Assembly (NCBI GenBank): GCA_036378315.1
Contig: DASUWU010000177.1
Coordinates: 1 to 64,000 of the forward strand
Source of the DNA: CALAED01 sp036378315
Lineage (GTDB): Bacteria > Actinomycetota > Actinomycetes > Streptosporangiales > Streptosporangiaceae
Direction of reading: 5' to 3'
DNA: 64,000 nt
Shown here piece by piece: positions 15,506 through 23,903 of the stretch (position 1 is the first letter of the stretch; each line of letters starts with the position of its first letter). Both the position numbers and the translations under genes were made by a program. The notes under the pieces are model-generated. The model saw only the letters and a program-made list of their open reading frames with translations. It did not search any database and was not told where the DNA came from.

Positions 15506-15642
15506 CGGATATCCTTCTCACAGACGTCCCCGCCCTCCGCGGGGCCGGCCCCGACACCGCGGCCCGAGTTCCAGCCGCGGTGTTGCCCGTGACGCGGGAG
15601 TAGGGGCCACGGCACAACCGGAACGCAAAGGATCTGCAGAGC

Positions 15643-16071
15643 ATGCCTCCGAAGAGGAAAGTCAGCGCGGTCGTCAAGGTCCAGCTCCAGGCGGGCCAGG
15701 CGACGCCGGCGCCGCCCGTGGGCACCGCGCTCGGCCCGCACGGCGTCAACATCATGGACTTCTGCAAGCAGTACAACGCGGCCACGGACGCCCAGCGCGG
15801 CAACGTGATCCCCGTAGAGATCACCATCTACGAGGACCGCTCGTTCACCTTCGTCACCAAGACCCCGCCGGCGGCGCAGCTCATCCTCAAGGCCGCCGGC
15901 ATCGAGAAGGGGAGCGGCACGCCGCACAGCGCCAAGGTCGGCACGGTCACCCGCGACCAGATCCGCGAGATCGCGCAGACCAAGATGCCCGACCTCAACG
16001 CCAAGGACATCGACGCCGCCGAGAAGATCGTCGCCGGCACCGCCCGTTCGATGGGCATCGAGGTCAAGTAG
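15643..16071 (+). CDS. rplK: Ribosomal protein uL11
   Basis: 142 residues. L11 forms the base of the GTPase-associated stalk with 23S rRNA and is the thiostrepton-binding partner. The N-terminal domain contains PAPPVGTALGPHGVNIMDFCKQYN, whose prolines are where thiopeptide-resistance changes arise; they are of the normal sensitive type here. The rRNA-binding C-domain ends AEKIVAGTARSMGIEVK. It starts 137 bases after nusG and precedes rplA. Confidence 0.97.
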   Translation: MPPKRKVSAVVKVQLQAGQATPAPPVGTALGPHGVNIMDFCKQYNAATDAQRGNVIPVEITIYEDRSFTFVTKTPPAAQLILKAAGIEKGSGTPHSAKVGTVTRDQIREIAQTKMPDLNAKDIDAAEKIVAGTARSMGIEVK

Positions 16072-16168
16072 GCGCAGCCGGTGCCGTGACGCCGGAGGCG
16101 CGACGAACAAGCAGGGTGGGAGGGCCCGCGCTGGCCCGCTACCACGAACCCCCAGCGAGGGAGCAGAC

Positions 16169-16897
16169 ATGAAGCGCAGCAAGGGTTACCGCAACGCCAG
16201 CCAGGCGATCGACCGCGAGCGGCTCCACACGCCGGTCGAGGCGGTCCGGCTGGCCAAGCAGACGTCGACGACCAAGTTCGACGCGACCGTCGAGGTCGCG
16301 CTCCGGCTGGGCGTCGACCCGCGCAAGGCCGACCAGATGGTCCGCGGCACGGTCAACCTGCCGCACGGCACCGGCAAGACCGCCCGCGTGCTGGTCTTCG
16401 CCGGCGGCGCCAAGGCCGACGAGGCCAGGGCGGCCGGCGCCGACTTCGTCGGGTCCGACGACCTGATCGAACGGATCCAGGGTGGCTTTCTCGACTTCGA
16501 CGCCGTCGTCGCGAGCCCCGACATGATGGGCAAGGTCGGCCGGCTCGGCCGGGTGCTCGGCCCGCGCGGCCTGATGCCGAACCCGAAGACCGGCACGGTC
16601 ACCACCGACGTGGCCAAGGCCGTCACCGACATCAAGGGCGGCAAGATCGAGTTCCGGGTGGACCGGCACGCGAACCTGCACTTCATCATCGGCAAGGCGT
16701 CGTTCTCCGATCTGCAGCTCGTGGAGAACTACGCGGCCGCGCTCGAGGAGGTCCTGCGGCTCAAGCCCGCGGCCGCCAAGGGCCGGTACGTCAAGAAGGT
16801 GACGTTCACGACGACGATGGGCCCGGGCATTCCGGTCGATCCCAACCTGACCCGCGGCATCACGGCCGAGCTGGACGAGGTCGCGGCCGCGAGCTGA
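16169..16897 (+). CDS. rplA: Ribosomal protein uL1
   Basis: 242 residues. L1 makes up the mobile L1 stalk that guides deacylated tRNA out of the E site and in many bacteria represses its own rplKA mRNA. Signature blocks are PHGTGKTARVLVFA, GRVLGPRGLMPNPKTGTV and NLHFIIGKASF. The start ATG follows GAGGGAGCAG. A terminator follows at 16953, so rplKA forms a unit separate from rplJL, as in most actinobacteria. Confidence 0.97.
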   Translation: MKRSKGYRNASQAIDRERLHTPVEAVRLAKQTSTTKFDATVEVALRLGVDPRKADQMVRGTVNLPHGTGKTARVLVFAGGAKADEARAAGADFVGSDDLIERIQGGFLDFDAVVASPDMMGKVGRLGRVLGPRGLMPNPKTGTVTTDVAKAVTDIKGGKIEFRVDRHANLHFIIGKASFSDLQLVENYAAALEEVLRLKPAAAKGRYVKKVTFTTTMGPGIPVDPNLTRGITAELDEVAAAS

Positions 16898-16952
16898 GCC
16901 GCCGGCCGCGCGCCCGAGCCGGGTGAGCGTAGCCAGGTATTCGTCACGTCGA

Positions 16953-16981
16953 GGGGTGCCCGCCGTGCAGGCGGGTACCCC
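16953..16981 (+). terminator. Terminator after rplKA
   Basis: GGGGTGCCCGCC (16953-16964) pairs with GGCGGGTACCCC (16970-16981) with one G-U pair and a 5-base loop, followed by CTTTCGG. It lies 55 bases after the rplA stop and before the lipoprotein gene. Confidence 0.75.
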
Positions 16982-17191
16982 TTTCGGCGTCGTGGTAGAC
17001 GTTCTCGGCACCGCACGTCGTCGCCCGCGGCTACGGCCACGGGACGGCATCCCCTACGCCGGGGGACGCAGGGGAATGACGCCGGATTGGTACCAGCGGG
17101 GGATGCCCGGCGATCGCCGGAGAACCAGACTGAGACCCAACACGTCTCATCTAGGACCACGAACCGATCCAAACTCGGGAGACATCATCTC

Positions 17192-18031
17192 ATGAGCCGT
17201 CGATTCGCCGCGGGTACCGCGGTGGGCGCCACCCTCGTGCTCTCTCTCACCGGCTGTTTCGGTGACTCCGGCAGCGGCTCGGCCGGCGGCGGCATGCAGC
17301 TGACCGCGGCCCAGGTGCTCGAGAAGGCGTCCCAGAAGACCGACCAGGTCGACACGTTCAAGGCCGACTTCACCATGAACATCGGCAGCCAGCAGGGCGC
17401 CATGAACATGCACGCGATCGGCCAGTTCCGGTTGCGCCCGAGCGTGGCGTTCACCATGAACGTCGACAAGATGAGCATGGGCGGCCAGTCGATGCCGGTC
17501 GGCGCCATCCAGGTGGTGTTCGTCGACAAGGTCATCTACATGAAGAGCCCCCAGCTCTCGCAGGCCACCGGCGGCAAGCCGTGGCTCAAGCTCGACCTGG
17601 GCAAGCAGGCCCAGCAGTCCGGCTTCAGCCTCGACGCCCTGATGAACCAGTCCGAGCAGGTCAACCCGGCTGAGCAGACCAAGATGCTGACGGCGTCCAA
17701 GGACGTGCGGCAGGTCGGCACCGAGACCGTCAACGGCGTCAAGACGACGCACTACACCGGGTCGATCACCATCTCGGAGGCGCTGGCCAAGCTGGACGCC
17801 AAGGCTCGCCAGCAGCTCCAGAAGGTCTACAACCAGGCCGGCGCCGACAAGATCAACTTCGATCTGTGGGCGGACGACCAGCAGCTGCCGCGCAAGCTGA
17901 CCACCCGGCTCGCCATCCCGCAGGCCACCACGAGCAGCACGATCATCTACGAGGACTACGGCACGCCGGTCCACGTGTCCGCGCCGCCCGCCGACCAGGT
18001 GGGCCAGCTGCGCGGCCTCGGCGGCAACTAG
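17192..18031 (+). CDS. Lipoprotein of the LppX/LprAFG-like fold
   Basis: 279 residues. A signal peptide ends in the lipobox LTGC with the lipid-bearing cysteine at residue 22. The mature part (SQKTDQVDTFKADFTMNI..., VDKMSMGGQ, WLKLDL, TVNGVKTTHYTGSITI, LWADDQQLPRKLTTRL, TIIYEDYG) has the repeated beta-strand pattern of the LolA/LprG half-barrel. Related mycobacterial proteins carry triacylated lipids across the envelope. The gene sits alone between rplA and rplJ with its own terminators. The lipid-carrier role is inferred from fold similarity. Confidence 0.8.
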   Translation: MSRRFAAGTAVGATLVLSLTGCFGDSGSGSAGGGMQLTAAQVLEKASQKTDQVDTFKADFTMNIGSQQGAMNMHAIGQFRLRPSVAFTMNVDKMSMGGQSMPVGAIQVVFVDKVIYMKSPQLSQATGGKPWLKLDLGKQAQQSGFSLDALMNQSEQVNPAEQTKMLTASKDVRQVGTETVNGVKTTHYTGSITISEALAKLDAKARQQLQKVYNQAGADKINFDLWADDQQLPRKLTTRLAIPQATTSSTIIYEDYGTPVHVSAPPADQVGQLRGLGGN

Positions 18032-18063
18032 CGGCAAGTAGATGTACTGACCCGGCTCGCGCC

Positions 18064-18096
18064 GGCCGCCCTCCGCCGATTTGGCGGCGGGCGGCC
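18064..18096 (+). terminator. Terminator of the lipoprotein gene, overlapping the rplJ promoter
   Basis: Arms 18064-18077 and 18083-18096 pair over 14 positions with one mismatch and a GATTT loop, 32 bases after the lipoprotein stop. The 3' arm contains the -35 candidate of the rplJ promoter. Confidence 0.6.
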
Positions 18097-18109
18097 GACC
18101 GCGTACCCT
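18081..18109 (+). promoter_or_regulatory. Predicted rplJL promoter
   Basis: TTGGCG (18081-18086) and TACCCT (18104-18109) are separated by exactly 17 bases. Transcription would start near 18116 and give a 5' leader of about 200 bases before rplJ. Confidence 0.5.
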
Positions 18110-18115
18110 TTCCAC

Positions 18116-18316
18116 TGCCGAAGACCGCCGGTCGTCACCCCCACGGGTGACCGAAGGTCCGTACCGCGTCTCACCGCGAGACGCAGCCGGGCGACCCGCG
18201 CAGGCAGAGCCGACAGCTTGTCCGCATGGCCACCTGGCCATGGGTCAACGCCCCGGAGCGCCTGCGCCGGGGCGTTCTTGTGTGTATGGGCCACCGGCAC
18301 AGATGGAAGGAGGCCC
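18116..18316 (+). promoter_or_regulatory. rplJL mRNA leader, candidate L10 autoregulatory element
   Basis: The untranslated stretch contains CGAAGACCGCCGGTCG, several GC-rich pairs, and a perfect 10-bp hairpin AACGCCCCGG/CCGGGGCGTT (18247-18276) followed by CTTGTGTG. L10(L12)4 represses its own mRNA in many bacteria by binding a leader of this kind. Assignment rests on position, length and foldability, not on a matched consensus. Confidence 0.45.
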
Positions 18317-18940
18317 ATGGCGAGGGCGGACAAGGCAGCGGCCGTCGCCGAGCTCACGAACGAGTTCAAGAGCTCGAACGGTGCGGTGCTGACCGAGTAC
18401 CGCGGGCTGACCGTGGCGCAGCTCCGCCAGCTGCGCCAGGATCTCGGCGACAACGCGAAGTTCGCCGTGGTGAAGAACACGCTGACCAAGCTGGCCGTCA
18501 AGGACGCGGGCATCGAGGCGGGCCTGGGCGAGCTGCTCCAGGGTCCGTCGGCCATCGCGTTCGTCAAGGGCGACGTGGTCGAGGCCGCCAAGGGCCTGCG
18601 TGACTTCGCCAGGGCCAACCCGCTCCTGGTGATCAAGGGCGGCGTCATCGACGGCAGGCCGATGACGCCGGACGAGATCTCCACGCTCGCCGACCTCGAG
18701 TCCCGCGAGGTTCTGCTGGCGAAGCTGGCGGGCGCGATGAAGGCGTCGATGGCGAACGCGGCCGCGACGCTCAACGCGCTGCCGACCCAGCTCGCCCAGC
18801 TTGCCGAGGCGCTGCGCGTCAAGCGCGAGGAGTCGGGCGAGCAGGCCGCGCAGGCCGAGCCCGGCGGGACGAGCGAGCCGAGCGAGCCGAGCGAGGCGAC
18901 CGAAGCGACAGAGCCCGAGACCCAGCCCGCCGCCGGCTGA
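18317..18940 (+). CDS. rplJ: Ribosomal protein uL10
   Basis: 207 residues from an ATG behind GGAAGGAGG. L10 anchors the L7/L12 dimers to the ribosome near L11. The N-terminal rRNA-binding domain is clear (VAELTNEFKSSNGAVLTEYRGL, FAVVKNTLTKLAV, GPSAIAFV). The C-terminal helix that carries L7/L12 is followed by a Glu/Ser/Thr-rich tail (repeated SEPSEP, TEATEP) longer than in E. coli (165 residues). Confidence 0.97.
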   Translation: MARADKAAAVAELTNEFKSSNGAVLTEYRGLTVAQLRQLRQDLGDNAKFAVVKNTLTKLAVKDAGIEAGLGELLQGPSAIAFVKGDVVEAAKGLRDFARANPLLVIKGGVIDGRPMTPDEISTLADLESREVLLAKLAGAMKASMANAAATLNALPTQLAQLAEALRVKREESGEQAAQAEPGGTSEPSEPSEATEATEPETQPAAG

Positions 18941-19012
18941 TCCGGCCGGCGACCAGGAACCGAACGTAGAACGGCCGGCGAGCGACCCGGCACGACCCGA
19001 AGGACTAACCCG

Positions 19013-19399
19013 ATGGCGAAGCTCAGCACCGACGAACTGCTCGACACCTTCAAGGAGATGACCCTTCTCGAGCTGTCGGAGTTCGTGAAGAAGTTCGAAG
19101 AGGTCTTTGACGTCAAGGCCGCCGCGCCCGTCGCGGTCGCCGCCGCCCCCGGCGCGGCCGCCGCCCCGGCCGAGGCCGCCGAGGAGCAGGACGAGTTCGA
19201 CGTCCTCCTCGAGGCAGCCGGCGACAAGAAGATCCAGGTCATCAAGGAGGTCCGGTCTCTCACCAGCCTCGGGCTCAAGGAGGCCAAGGACCTCGTCGAC
19301 GGCGCGCCCAAGCCGCTGCTCGAGAAGGTCAACAAGGAGGCCGCCGACAAGGCCCGCGAGGCCCTGGAGAAGGCCGGCGCGACGGTCACCGTCAAGTAA
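19013..19399 (+). CDS. rplL: Ribosomal protein bL12 (L7/L12)
   Basis: 128 residues: N-terminal dimerisation helices (LSTDELLDTFKEMTLLELSEFVKKFEE), an Ala/Pro-rich hinge at about residues 38-55, and the globular domain that recruits EF-Tu and EF-G (FDVLLEAAGDKKIQVIKEVR, GLKEAKDLVDGAPK). It follows rplJ by 72 bases and ends before a perfect terminator. rpoB is not next, as it would be in E. coli: about 12 kb of mce genes lie between. Confidence 0.97.
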   Translation: MAKLSTDELLDTFKEMTLLELSEFVKKFEEVFDVKAAAPVAVAAAPGAAAAPAEAAEEQDEFDVLLEAAGDKKIQVIKEVRSLTSLGLKEAKDLVDGAPKPLLEKVNKEAADKAREALEKAGATVTVK

Positions 19400-19447
19400 G
19401 CGGCCGCGCGCTCCGTACCATCCGGTGCCCCGAGCGGGCACCACGTC

Positions 19448-19479
19448 GAGGGCGGTCACCCACCCGGGTGACCGCCCTC
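19448..19479 (+). terminator. Perfect-stem terminator after rplL
   Basis: A 14-bp perfect stem (19448-19461 with 19466-19479, beginning GAGGGCGGTCACCC) closes on the tetraloop ACCC. There is no U-tract. It isolates rplJL from the mce operon. Confidence 0.85.
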
Positions 19480-19757
19480 GGTCATCCCCCCGCACGCCAG
19501 GTGACGGTGGGGTGCCATGGACGGTTGTGACCGATGAGGTCGCTCGCTAGGCTGATGCCGCGAACGTAACGATCCGCTTACACCCGTAGCGATTTCCGCG
19601 TTGTCGCCGGCAGATCCCCTTCCCTTTTGTCGATTCGTCGCTACGGTAGGTGGACTGGCTAATGGCTACCGGCCGGTAGCCATTGGCTCGTGGCGGAAAG
19701 TGACAACCTGCTCCCGTACAGGGTTCCGGATTCCCCCGGCCGGACGAAGGGTCGCAC
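19480..19757 (+). promoter_or_regulatory. mce operon upstream region with promoter and two dyads
   Basis: This non-coding stretch (part of a 358-base gap after rplL) holds a promoter candidate TTGTGA-N17-TAGGCT (19525-19553), the inverted pair CCGTAGCGA (19584-19592)/TCGCTACGG (19638-19646), and a perfect 24-bp palindrome (19661-19684). The GTG of the ATPase gene follows at 19758. The dyads could be operators for an unlinked regulator, or leader RNA hairpins, because they lie downstream of the predicted start. Confidence 0.55.
19661..19684. promoter_or_regulatory. Perfect 24-bp palindrome, candidate operator
   Basis: The half-site AATGGCTACCGG is followed directly by its exact reverse complement. 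It lies 73 bases before the ATPase start codon, and no regulator gene is present in the mce cluster. The length and perfection suit a dimeric TetR/GntR-type repressor. Confidence 0.6.
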
Positions 19758-20807
19758 GTGGGCGTCGAGATCAGGGTCGAAGGACTGACCAAGGCCTTCG
19801 GACGTCAGGTCATCTGGGAAGACGTGTCGCTGACGATGCCCGCCGGCGAGATCTCCGTGCTCCTCGGGCCGTCCGGCACCGGCAAGTCCGTCTTCCTCAA
19901 GACCCTCGTCGGCCTGCTCCGCCCCGAGCGCGGCCACATCTGGATCGGCGACCGCGACCTGCCGCACCTGTCCGAGCATCTGCTGTACGAGACGCGCAAG
20001 CTGTTCGGCGTCCTGTTCCAGGACGGCGCGCTCTTCGGCTCGATGAACCTCTTCGACAACATCGCCTTCCCGTTGCGCGAGCACACGAAGAAGTCCGAGC
20101 GCGAGATCCGCGGCATCGTCATGGAAAAGATGGAGATGGTCGGTCTCCTCGGCGCCGAGGGCAAGCTGCCCGGCGAGATCTCCGGCGGCATGCGCAAGCG
20201 GGCCGGCCTGGCCCGCGCCCTCGTCCTCGACCCCGAGATCATCCTCTTCGACGAGCCGGACTCCGGCCTCGACCCGGTGCGCACGTCCTACCTCAACCAG
20301 CTCATCGTCGACCTGAACGCCGAGACCGGGGCGACGTTCCTCATCGTCACCCACGACATCAACACCGCCCGCACCGTCCCCGACAACATCGGCCTGCTGT
20401 TCCGCCGCGAGCTCGTCATGTTCGGCCCGCGCGAGATGCTGCTGTCCAGCGACGAGCCGGTCGTACGGCAGTTCCTCAACGCGCGCAAGCACGGCCCGAT
20501 CGGCATGTCGGAAGAGAAGGACATCTCCGAGCTCGAGGCCGAGGCCGAGATGGGGCACGACCCGGGCCGGCTGCCGCCGATCCCGCCCCAGCTCATGCCG
20601 AGCGACGGCAGGGTGCGGCGTACCCAGCAGCCGCCTGGCGCGTGGCTGCGCGAGCACGGCATCACCCCGCCGCCCGGCTCGTTCGTCGACGACACGGGCC
20701 GCAACTGGGTCGAGGAGTGGCCGCGCTACGTCGCCGCCATGTCGGCGCCCAGCCACGCGGCCGACGCCTGGACCTCCGCCGAGCCCCCGGGAGGAACCGA
20801 ACGATGA
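19758..20807 (+). CDS. mceG: Mce transporter ATP-binding protein (Mkl/MceG type)
   Basis: 349 residues. The ABC ATPase domain has Walker A GPSGTGKS at 37-44 (K43), the Q-loop FQDGALFG, signature SGGMRKRAGLARAL, Walker B IILFDEPDSGLDP, and the switch His in VTHD. The signature and SGLDPVR match the Mkl/MlaF branch that energises Mce importers. A C-terminal extension of about 90 Pro-rich residues follows, as in mycobacterial MceG. The next gene overlaps by four bases (ATGA). In M. tuberculosis the orphan mkl also lies between rplL and rpoB. Confidence 0.9.
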   Translation: MGVEIRVEGLTKAFGRQVIWEDVSLTMPAGEISVLLGPSGTGKSVFLKTLVGLLRPERGHIWIGDRDLPHLSEHLLYETRKLFGVLFQDGALFGSMNLFDNIAFPLREHTKKSEREIRGIVMEKMEMVGLLGAEGKLPGEISGGMRKRAGLARALVLDPEIILFDEPDSGLDPVRTSYLNQLIVDLNAETGATFLIVTHDINTARTVPDNIGLLFRRELVMFGPREMLLSSDEPVVRQFLNARKHGPIGMSEEKDISELEAEAEMGHDPGRLPPIPPQLMPSDGRVRRTQQPPGAWLREHGITPPPGSFVDDTGRNWVEEWPRYVAAMSAPSHAADAWTSAEPPGGTER

Positions 20808-21679
20808 CCGCGCCCACCAGGCGCCAGGGGGGCGGCGACCAGCGAGGCGGAGCGGCGGGGGCGGCGCCGCGCCGTGCCACCGCGCCCGGCCCGTTCGTCA
20901 GGTTCACCGATGGCGCCGTCAACCTCACCGTGAAGGAACCCGGCCGGTTCTTCGCCCTGTCCCTCGACACGCTGCGGGCGACCTTCAGGTGGCCGTTCCA
21001 GTGGCGCGAGTTCATCCAGCAGGCCTGGTTCATCGTCAGCGTCACCGTCGTCCCGACCGCGCTGGTCGCCATCCCGTTCGGCGCCGTGCTGTCGCTCCAG
21101 GTCGGCGGGCTCATCCGCCAGCTCGGCGCGCAGTCGTACACCGGCTCGACCGCCGTGGTCGCGATCGTCCGGGAGGCCGCGCCGATCGTCACCGCGCTGC
21201 TCATCGCCGGCGCCGCCGGCTCGGCCATGTGCGCCGACCTCGGCTCGCGGAAGATCCGCGAGGAGATCGACGCGATGGAGGTGCTCGGCATCAACCCGCT
21301 GCAGCGCCTGGTCGTGCCGCGCATGCTGGCCTGCGCGTTCATCGGGCTGTTCCTGAACGGACTCGTCTCCGTCGTCGGCATCGCCGGGGGCTACGTGTTC
21401 AACGTCATGCTCCAGGGCGGCACGCCGGGCGCCTACCTGGCGTCGTTCAACGGCATGGCCCAGCTTCCCGACCTCTACCAGGCCGAGCTCAAGGCGTTCT
21501 GCTTCGGGATCACGGCCGGGCTGGTCGCCGCGTACAAGGGCCTGAACGCCAGGGGCGGACCGAAGGGCGTGGGCGACGCGGTCAACCAGACCGTCGTCAT
21601 CACCTTCATGCTCCTGTTCCTGGAGAACTTCGTGCTCAGCGCGCTGTACTTCCAGTTCGTGCCGCAGAAGGGGATGTGA
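20804..21679 (+). CDS. yrbEA: YrbE-type permease, first copy
   Basis: 291 residues of the MlaE/YrbE permease family, which forms the membrane channel of Mce transporters. After a Gly/Arg-rich cytoplasmic start come five to six membrane segments. The EQ-loop-like coupling region is conserved (GSRKIREEIDAMEVLGINPLQRLVVPR), with AAPIVTALLIAGAAGSA before it. The ATG overlaps the ATPase stop. YrbE proteins act as pairs; the partner begins 82 bases downstream. Confidence 0.92.
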   Translation: MTAPTRRQGGGDQRGGAAGAAPRRATAPGPFVRFTDGAVNLTVKEPGRFFALSLDTLRATFRWPFQWREFIQQAWFIVSVTVVPTALVAIPFGAVLSLQVGGLIRQLGAQSYTGSTAVVAIVREAAPIVTALLIAGAAGSAMCADLGSRKIREEIDAMEVLGINPLQRLVVPRMLACAFIGLFLNGLVSVVGIAGGYVFNVMLQGGTPGAYLASFNGMAQLPDLYQAELKAFCFGITAGLVAAYKGLNARGGPKGVGDAVNQTVVITFMLLFLENFVLSALYFQFVPQKGM

Positions 21680-21761
21680 TGCGCCCCGTGAGCGAGCGAG
21701 GGACCAGCGACGAGGGAAGCGCGCATCGCACAGCGCGCCGAGGACACGCGCGGGAGGCTCG

Positions 21762-22610
21762 ATGAGTATGACCCGCCGTACGCTGAGGACGGCATCCCGG
21801 GCGGCCTCCGTCCCGCTCGACAGGCTGGACGACTTCGGCCACCAGATCTCGTTCTACGCGCGCACGTTCGCCTGGGTCGGCCGGGCCGTGCCGCGCTACC
21901 GCACCGAGGTGATGCGGCTGCTGGCCGAGGTCAGCCTCGGCGCCGGCGGGCTCGCGGTCATCGGCGGCAGCGCCGCGATCGTCGCGTTCATGACGTTCTT
22001 CACCGGCACCGAGGTGGGCCTGCAGGGCTACAACGCGCTCAACCAGATCGGCTCGGCCGCCTACACCGGGTTCGTCTCCTCGTACTTCAACACGCGCGAG
22101 CTGGCGCCGCTGGTCAGCGCGCTGGCGCTGTCGGCGACGGTCGGCTGTGGCTTCACCGCCCAGCTCGGCGCCATGCGGATCAGCGACGAGATCGACGCGC
22201 TCGAGGTCATGGCCGTGCCGTCGCTGCCGTTCCTGGTGACCACCCGGCTGGTCGCCGGGCTGGTGGCGGTGATCCCGCTGTACGTGATCGGGCTGCTGGC
22301 GTCCTACGGCGCGACCCGGACGATCGTCACGCTCTTCTTCCAGCAGTCCACCGGCACCTATGACCACTATTTCGGGTTGTTCCTGCCGCCGTACGACATC
22401 CTGTGGTCGTTCGGAAAAGTCGTGATCTTCGCGACGATGGTGATGCTGATCCACTGCTACTACGGCTACCACGCGTCGGGCGGCCCGGCCGGAGTGGGCG
22501 TCGCCGTCGGCCGGGCCGTCCGCACCAGCATCGTCGTCATCAACATCGCCGACCTCATGCTCGGTCTGGCGATCTGGGGCGCCACCACCACCGTACGGAT
22601 CGCGGGGTGA
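21762..22610 (+). CDS. yrbEB: YrbE-type permease, second copy
   Basis: 282 residues, same family as the gene before it. The coupling region reads GAMRISDEIDALEVMAVPSLPFLVTTR and is preceded by the ALALSATVGCGFTAQ segment. Five to six membrane helices are evident. The 82-base spacer to yrbEA is the longest gap inside the operon; GGGAGG precedes the ATG. The stop overlaps the MceA start (GTGA). Confidence 0.92.
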   Translation: MSMTRRTLRTASRAASVPLDRLDDFGHQISFYARTFAWVGRAVPRYRTEVMRLLAEVSLGAGGLAVIGGSAAIVAFMTFFTGTEVGLQGYNALNQIGSAAYTGFVSSYFNTRELAPLVSALALSATVGCGFTAQLGAMRISDEIDALEVMAVPSLPFLVTTRLVAGLVAVIPLYVIGLLASYGATRTIVTLFFQQSTGTYDHYFGLFLPPYDILWSFGKVVIFATMVMLIHCYYGYHASGGPAGVGVAVGRAVRTSIVVINIADLMLGLAIWGATTTVRIAG

Positions 22611-23881
22611 CGGCGATGGGCACCCTGCGCTTCCGGCTGTACGGCGTGATCTTCCTGGTCGTCGTCGCGCTGCTGCTCGCGCTGACCGTGGCGCTCTACC
22701 AGAAGCGGTTCACCCCCGTGGTGCACGTGACGCTGCGGAGCGACCGCGCCGGCCTGCAGCTGCTGCCGCGCTCGGACGTCAAGGTGCGCGGGCTGATCGT
22801 CGGCGAGGTGCGGGGCATCAGGTCGACCGGCGACGGCGCCTCGCTCGACCTGGCGATCAACAAGAACAAGGCGCCGCTCATCCCCGCCAACGTCTCGGCG
22901 CGGCTGCTGCCCAAAACCCTCTTCGGCGAGAAGTACGTCGACCTCGTCCTGCCGCAGCGACCCGGGCCGGCCATCCACAACGGCGCGGTCATCGCCCAGG
23001 ACCGGACCAGGGCCGCCATCGAGATCAACACGGTGCTCGACGACCTGCTGCCGCTGCTGCGGGCGGTGCAGCCGGAGAAGCTGAACGCCACGCTCAACGC
23101 GCTGGCCACCGCCCTGCAGGGCCGCGGCGACCAGCTCGGCCGCGACGCCGCGCAGCTCGATGTGGTGCTGCGCGAGTACAACCCGAAGCTGCCGACCATC
23201 GTCCACGACCTGAACGCGCTCGCCGACGTCTCCGACATCTACGCCGCCGCCGCGCCCGACCTGCTCAGGGTGCTGCGCGACCTGGACGTCACCGAGCGCA
23301 CGATCGTGGCCAAGAAGGCGACGATCGAACAGCTCATCCCCGCCGTCACCGGCCTCGCCGACCAGGGCAGGCGGTTCGTCGACGCGAACGGCCCCAAGCT
23401 GATCGGGGTCAACATCGTCACCCGGCCGGCACTCGAGCTGCTCGCCACCTACTCGCCCGAGTTCCCGTGCGTGTTCAAGGGCCTCGTCACCCTGCAGCCG
23501 CGGGCCGAGCAGGCCGTCGGCGGCGCCAACCCCAACGTCAACATCACGCTGGAGATCACCAAGCCGCGCCCGCCGTACAAGAGCCCGCTCGACCTGCCCG
23601 AGGAGAAGGACTTCCGCGGCCCCCGCTGCTACGGCCTGCCCAACCCCAAGGTCCCCTTCCCCGAATACACGGCGCTGGACGGCACGCAGGACGACGTGTG
23701 GTGGCGGCGGGCCCGTGCGCTGTCCGGCGTGTTCGTCCAGCCGGGCGCCGGCATGACCGACGCGCAGTCGATCAAGAGCCTGATCGGCCCGCTCACCCAC
23801 ACTCCGGCCGGCCAGGTCTCCGACTCCACCGTGCTGTTGTGGGATCCGCTGTTCCAGGGATCGGTGGTGACGATGCGATGA
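22607..23881 (+). CDS. mceA: Mce family protein MceA
   Basis: 424 residues from the GTG that overlaps the yrbEB stop; an ATG nine bases later (22616) is an equal alternative. One N-terminal membrane helix (residues of about 12-32) is followed by the MlaD/Mce domain (HVTLRSDRAGLQLLPRSDVKVRGLIVGEVRGI) at about residues 42-120, then a long helical Mce4_CUP1-type region. The helices of six Mce proteins are thought to form a hydrophobic tunnel across the periplasm-like space. Cysteines in FPCVFKG and GPRCYGL near the C-terminus are conserved positions in the family. Confidence 0.92.
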   Translation: MTAMGTLRFRLYGVIFLVVVALLLALTVALYQKRFTPVVHVTLRSDRAGLQLLPRSDVKVRGLIVGEVRGIRSTGDGASLDLAINKNKAPLIPANVSARLLPKTLFGEKYVDLVLPQRPGPAIHNGAVIAQDRTRAAIEINTVLDDLLPLLRAVQPEKLNATLNALATALQGRGDQLGRDAAQLDVVLREYNPKLPTIVHDLNALADVSDIYAAAAPDLLRVLRDLDVTERTIVAKKATIEQLIPAVTGLADQGRRFVDANGPKLIGVNIVTRPALELLATYSPEFPCVFKGLVTLQPRAEQAVGGANPNVNITLEITKPRPPYKSPLDLPEEKDFRGPRCYGLPNPKVPFPEYTALDGTQDDVWWRRARALSGVFVQPGAGMTDAQSIKSLIGPLTHTPAGQVSDSTVLLWDPLFQGSVVTMR

Positions 23882-23903
23882 CGCAGAGCCGGGGAGCGCG
23901 ACC

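Noticed and set aside
16923..17195. 90-codon frame between rplA and the lipoprotein gene
   Set aside because: It contains the rplKA terminator hairpin and has no ribosome site or recognisable domain.
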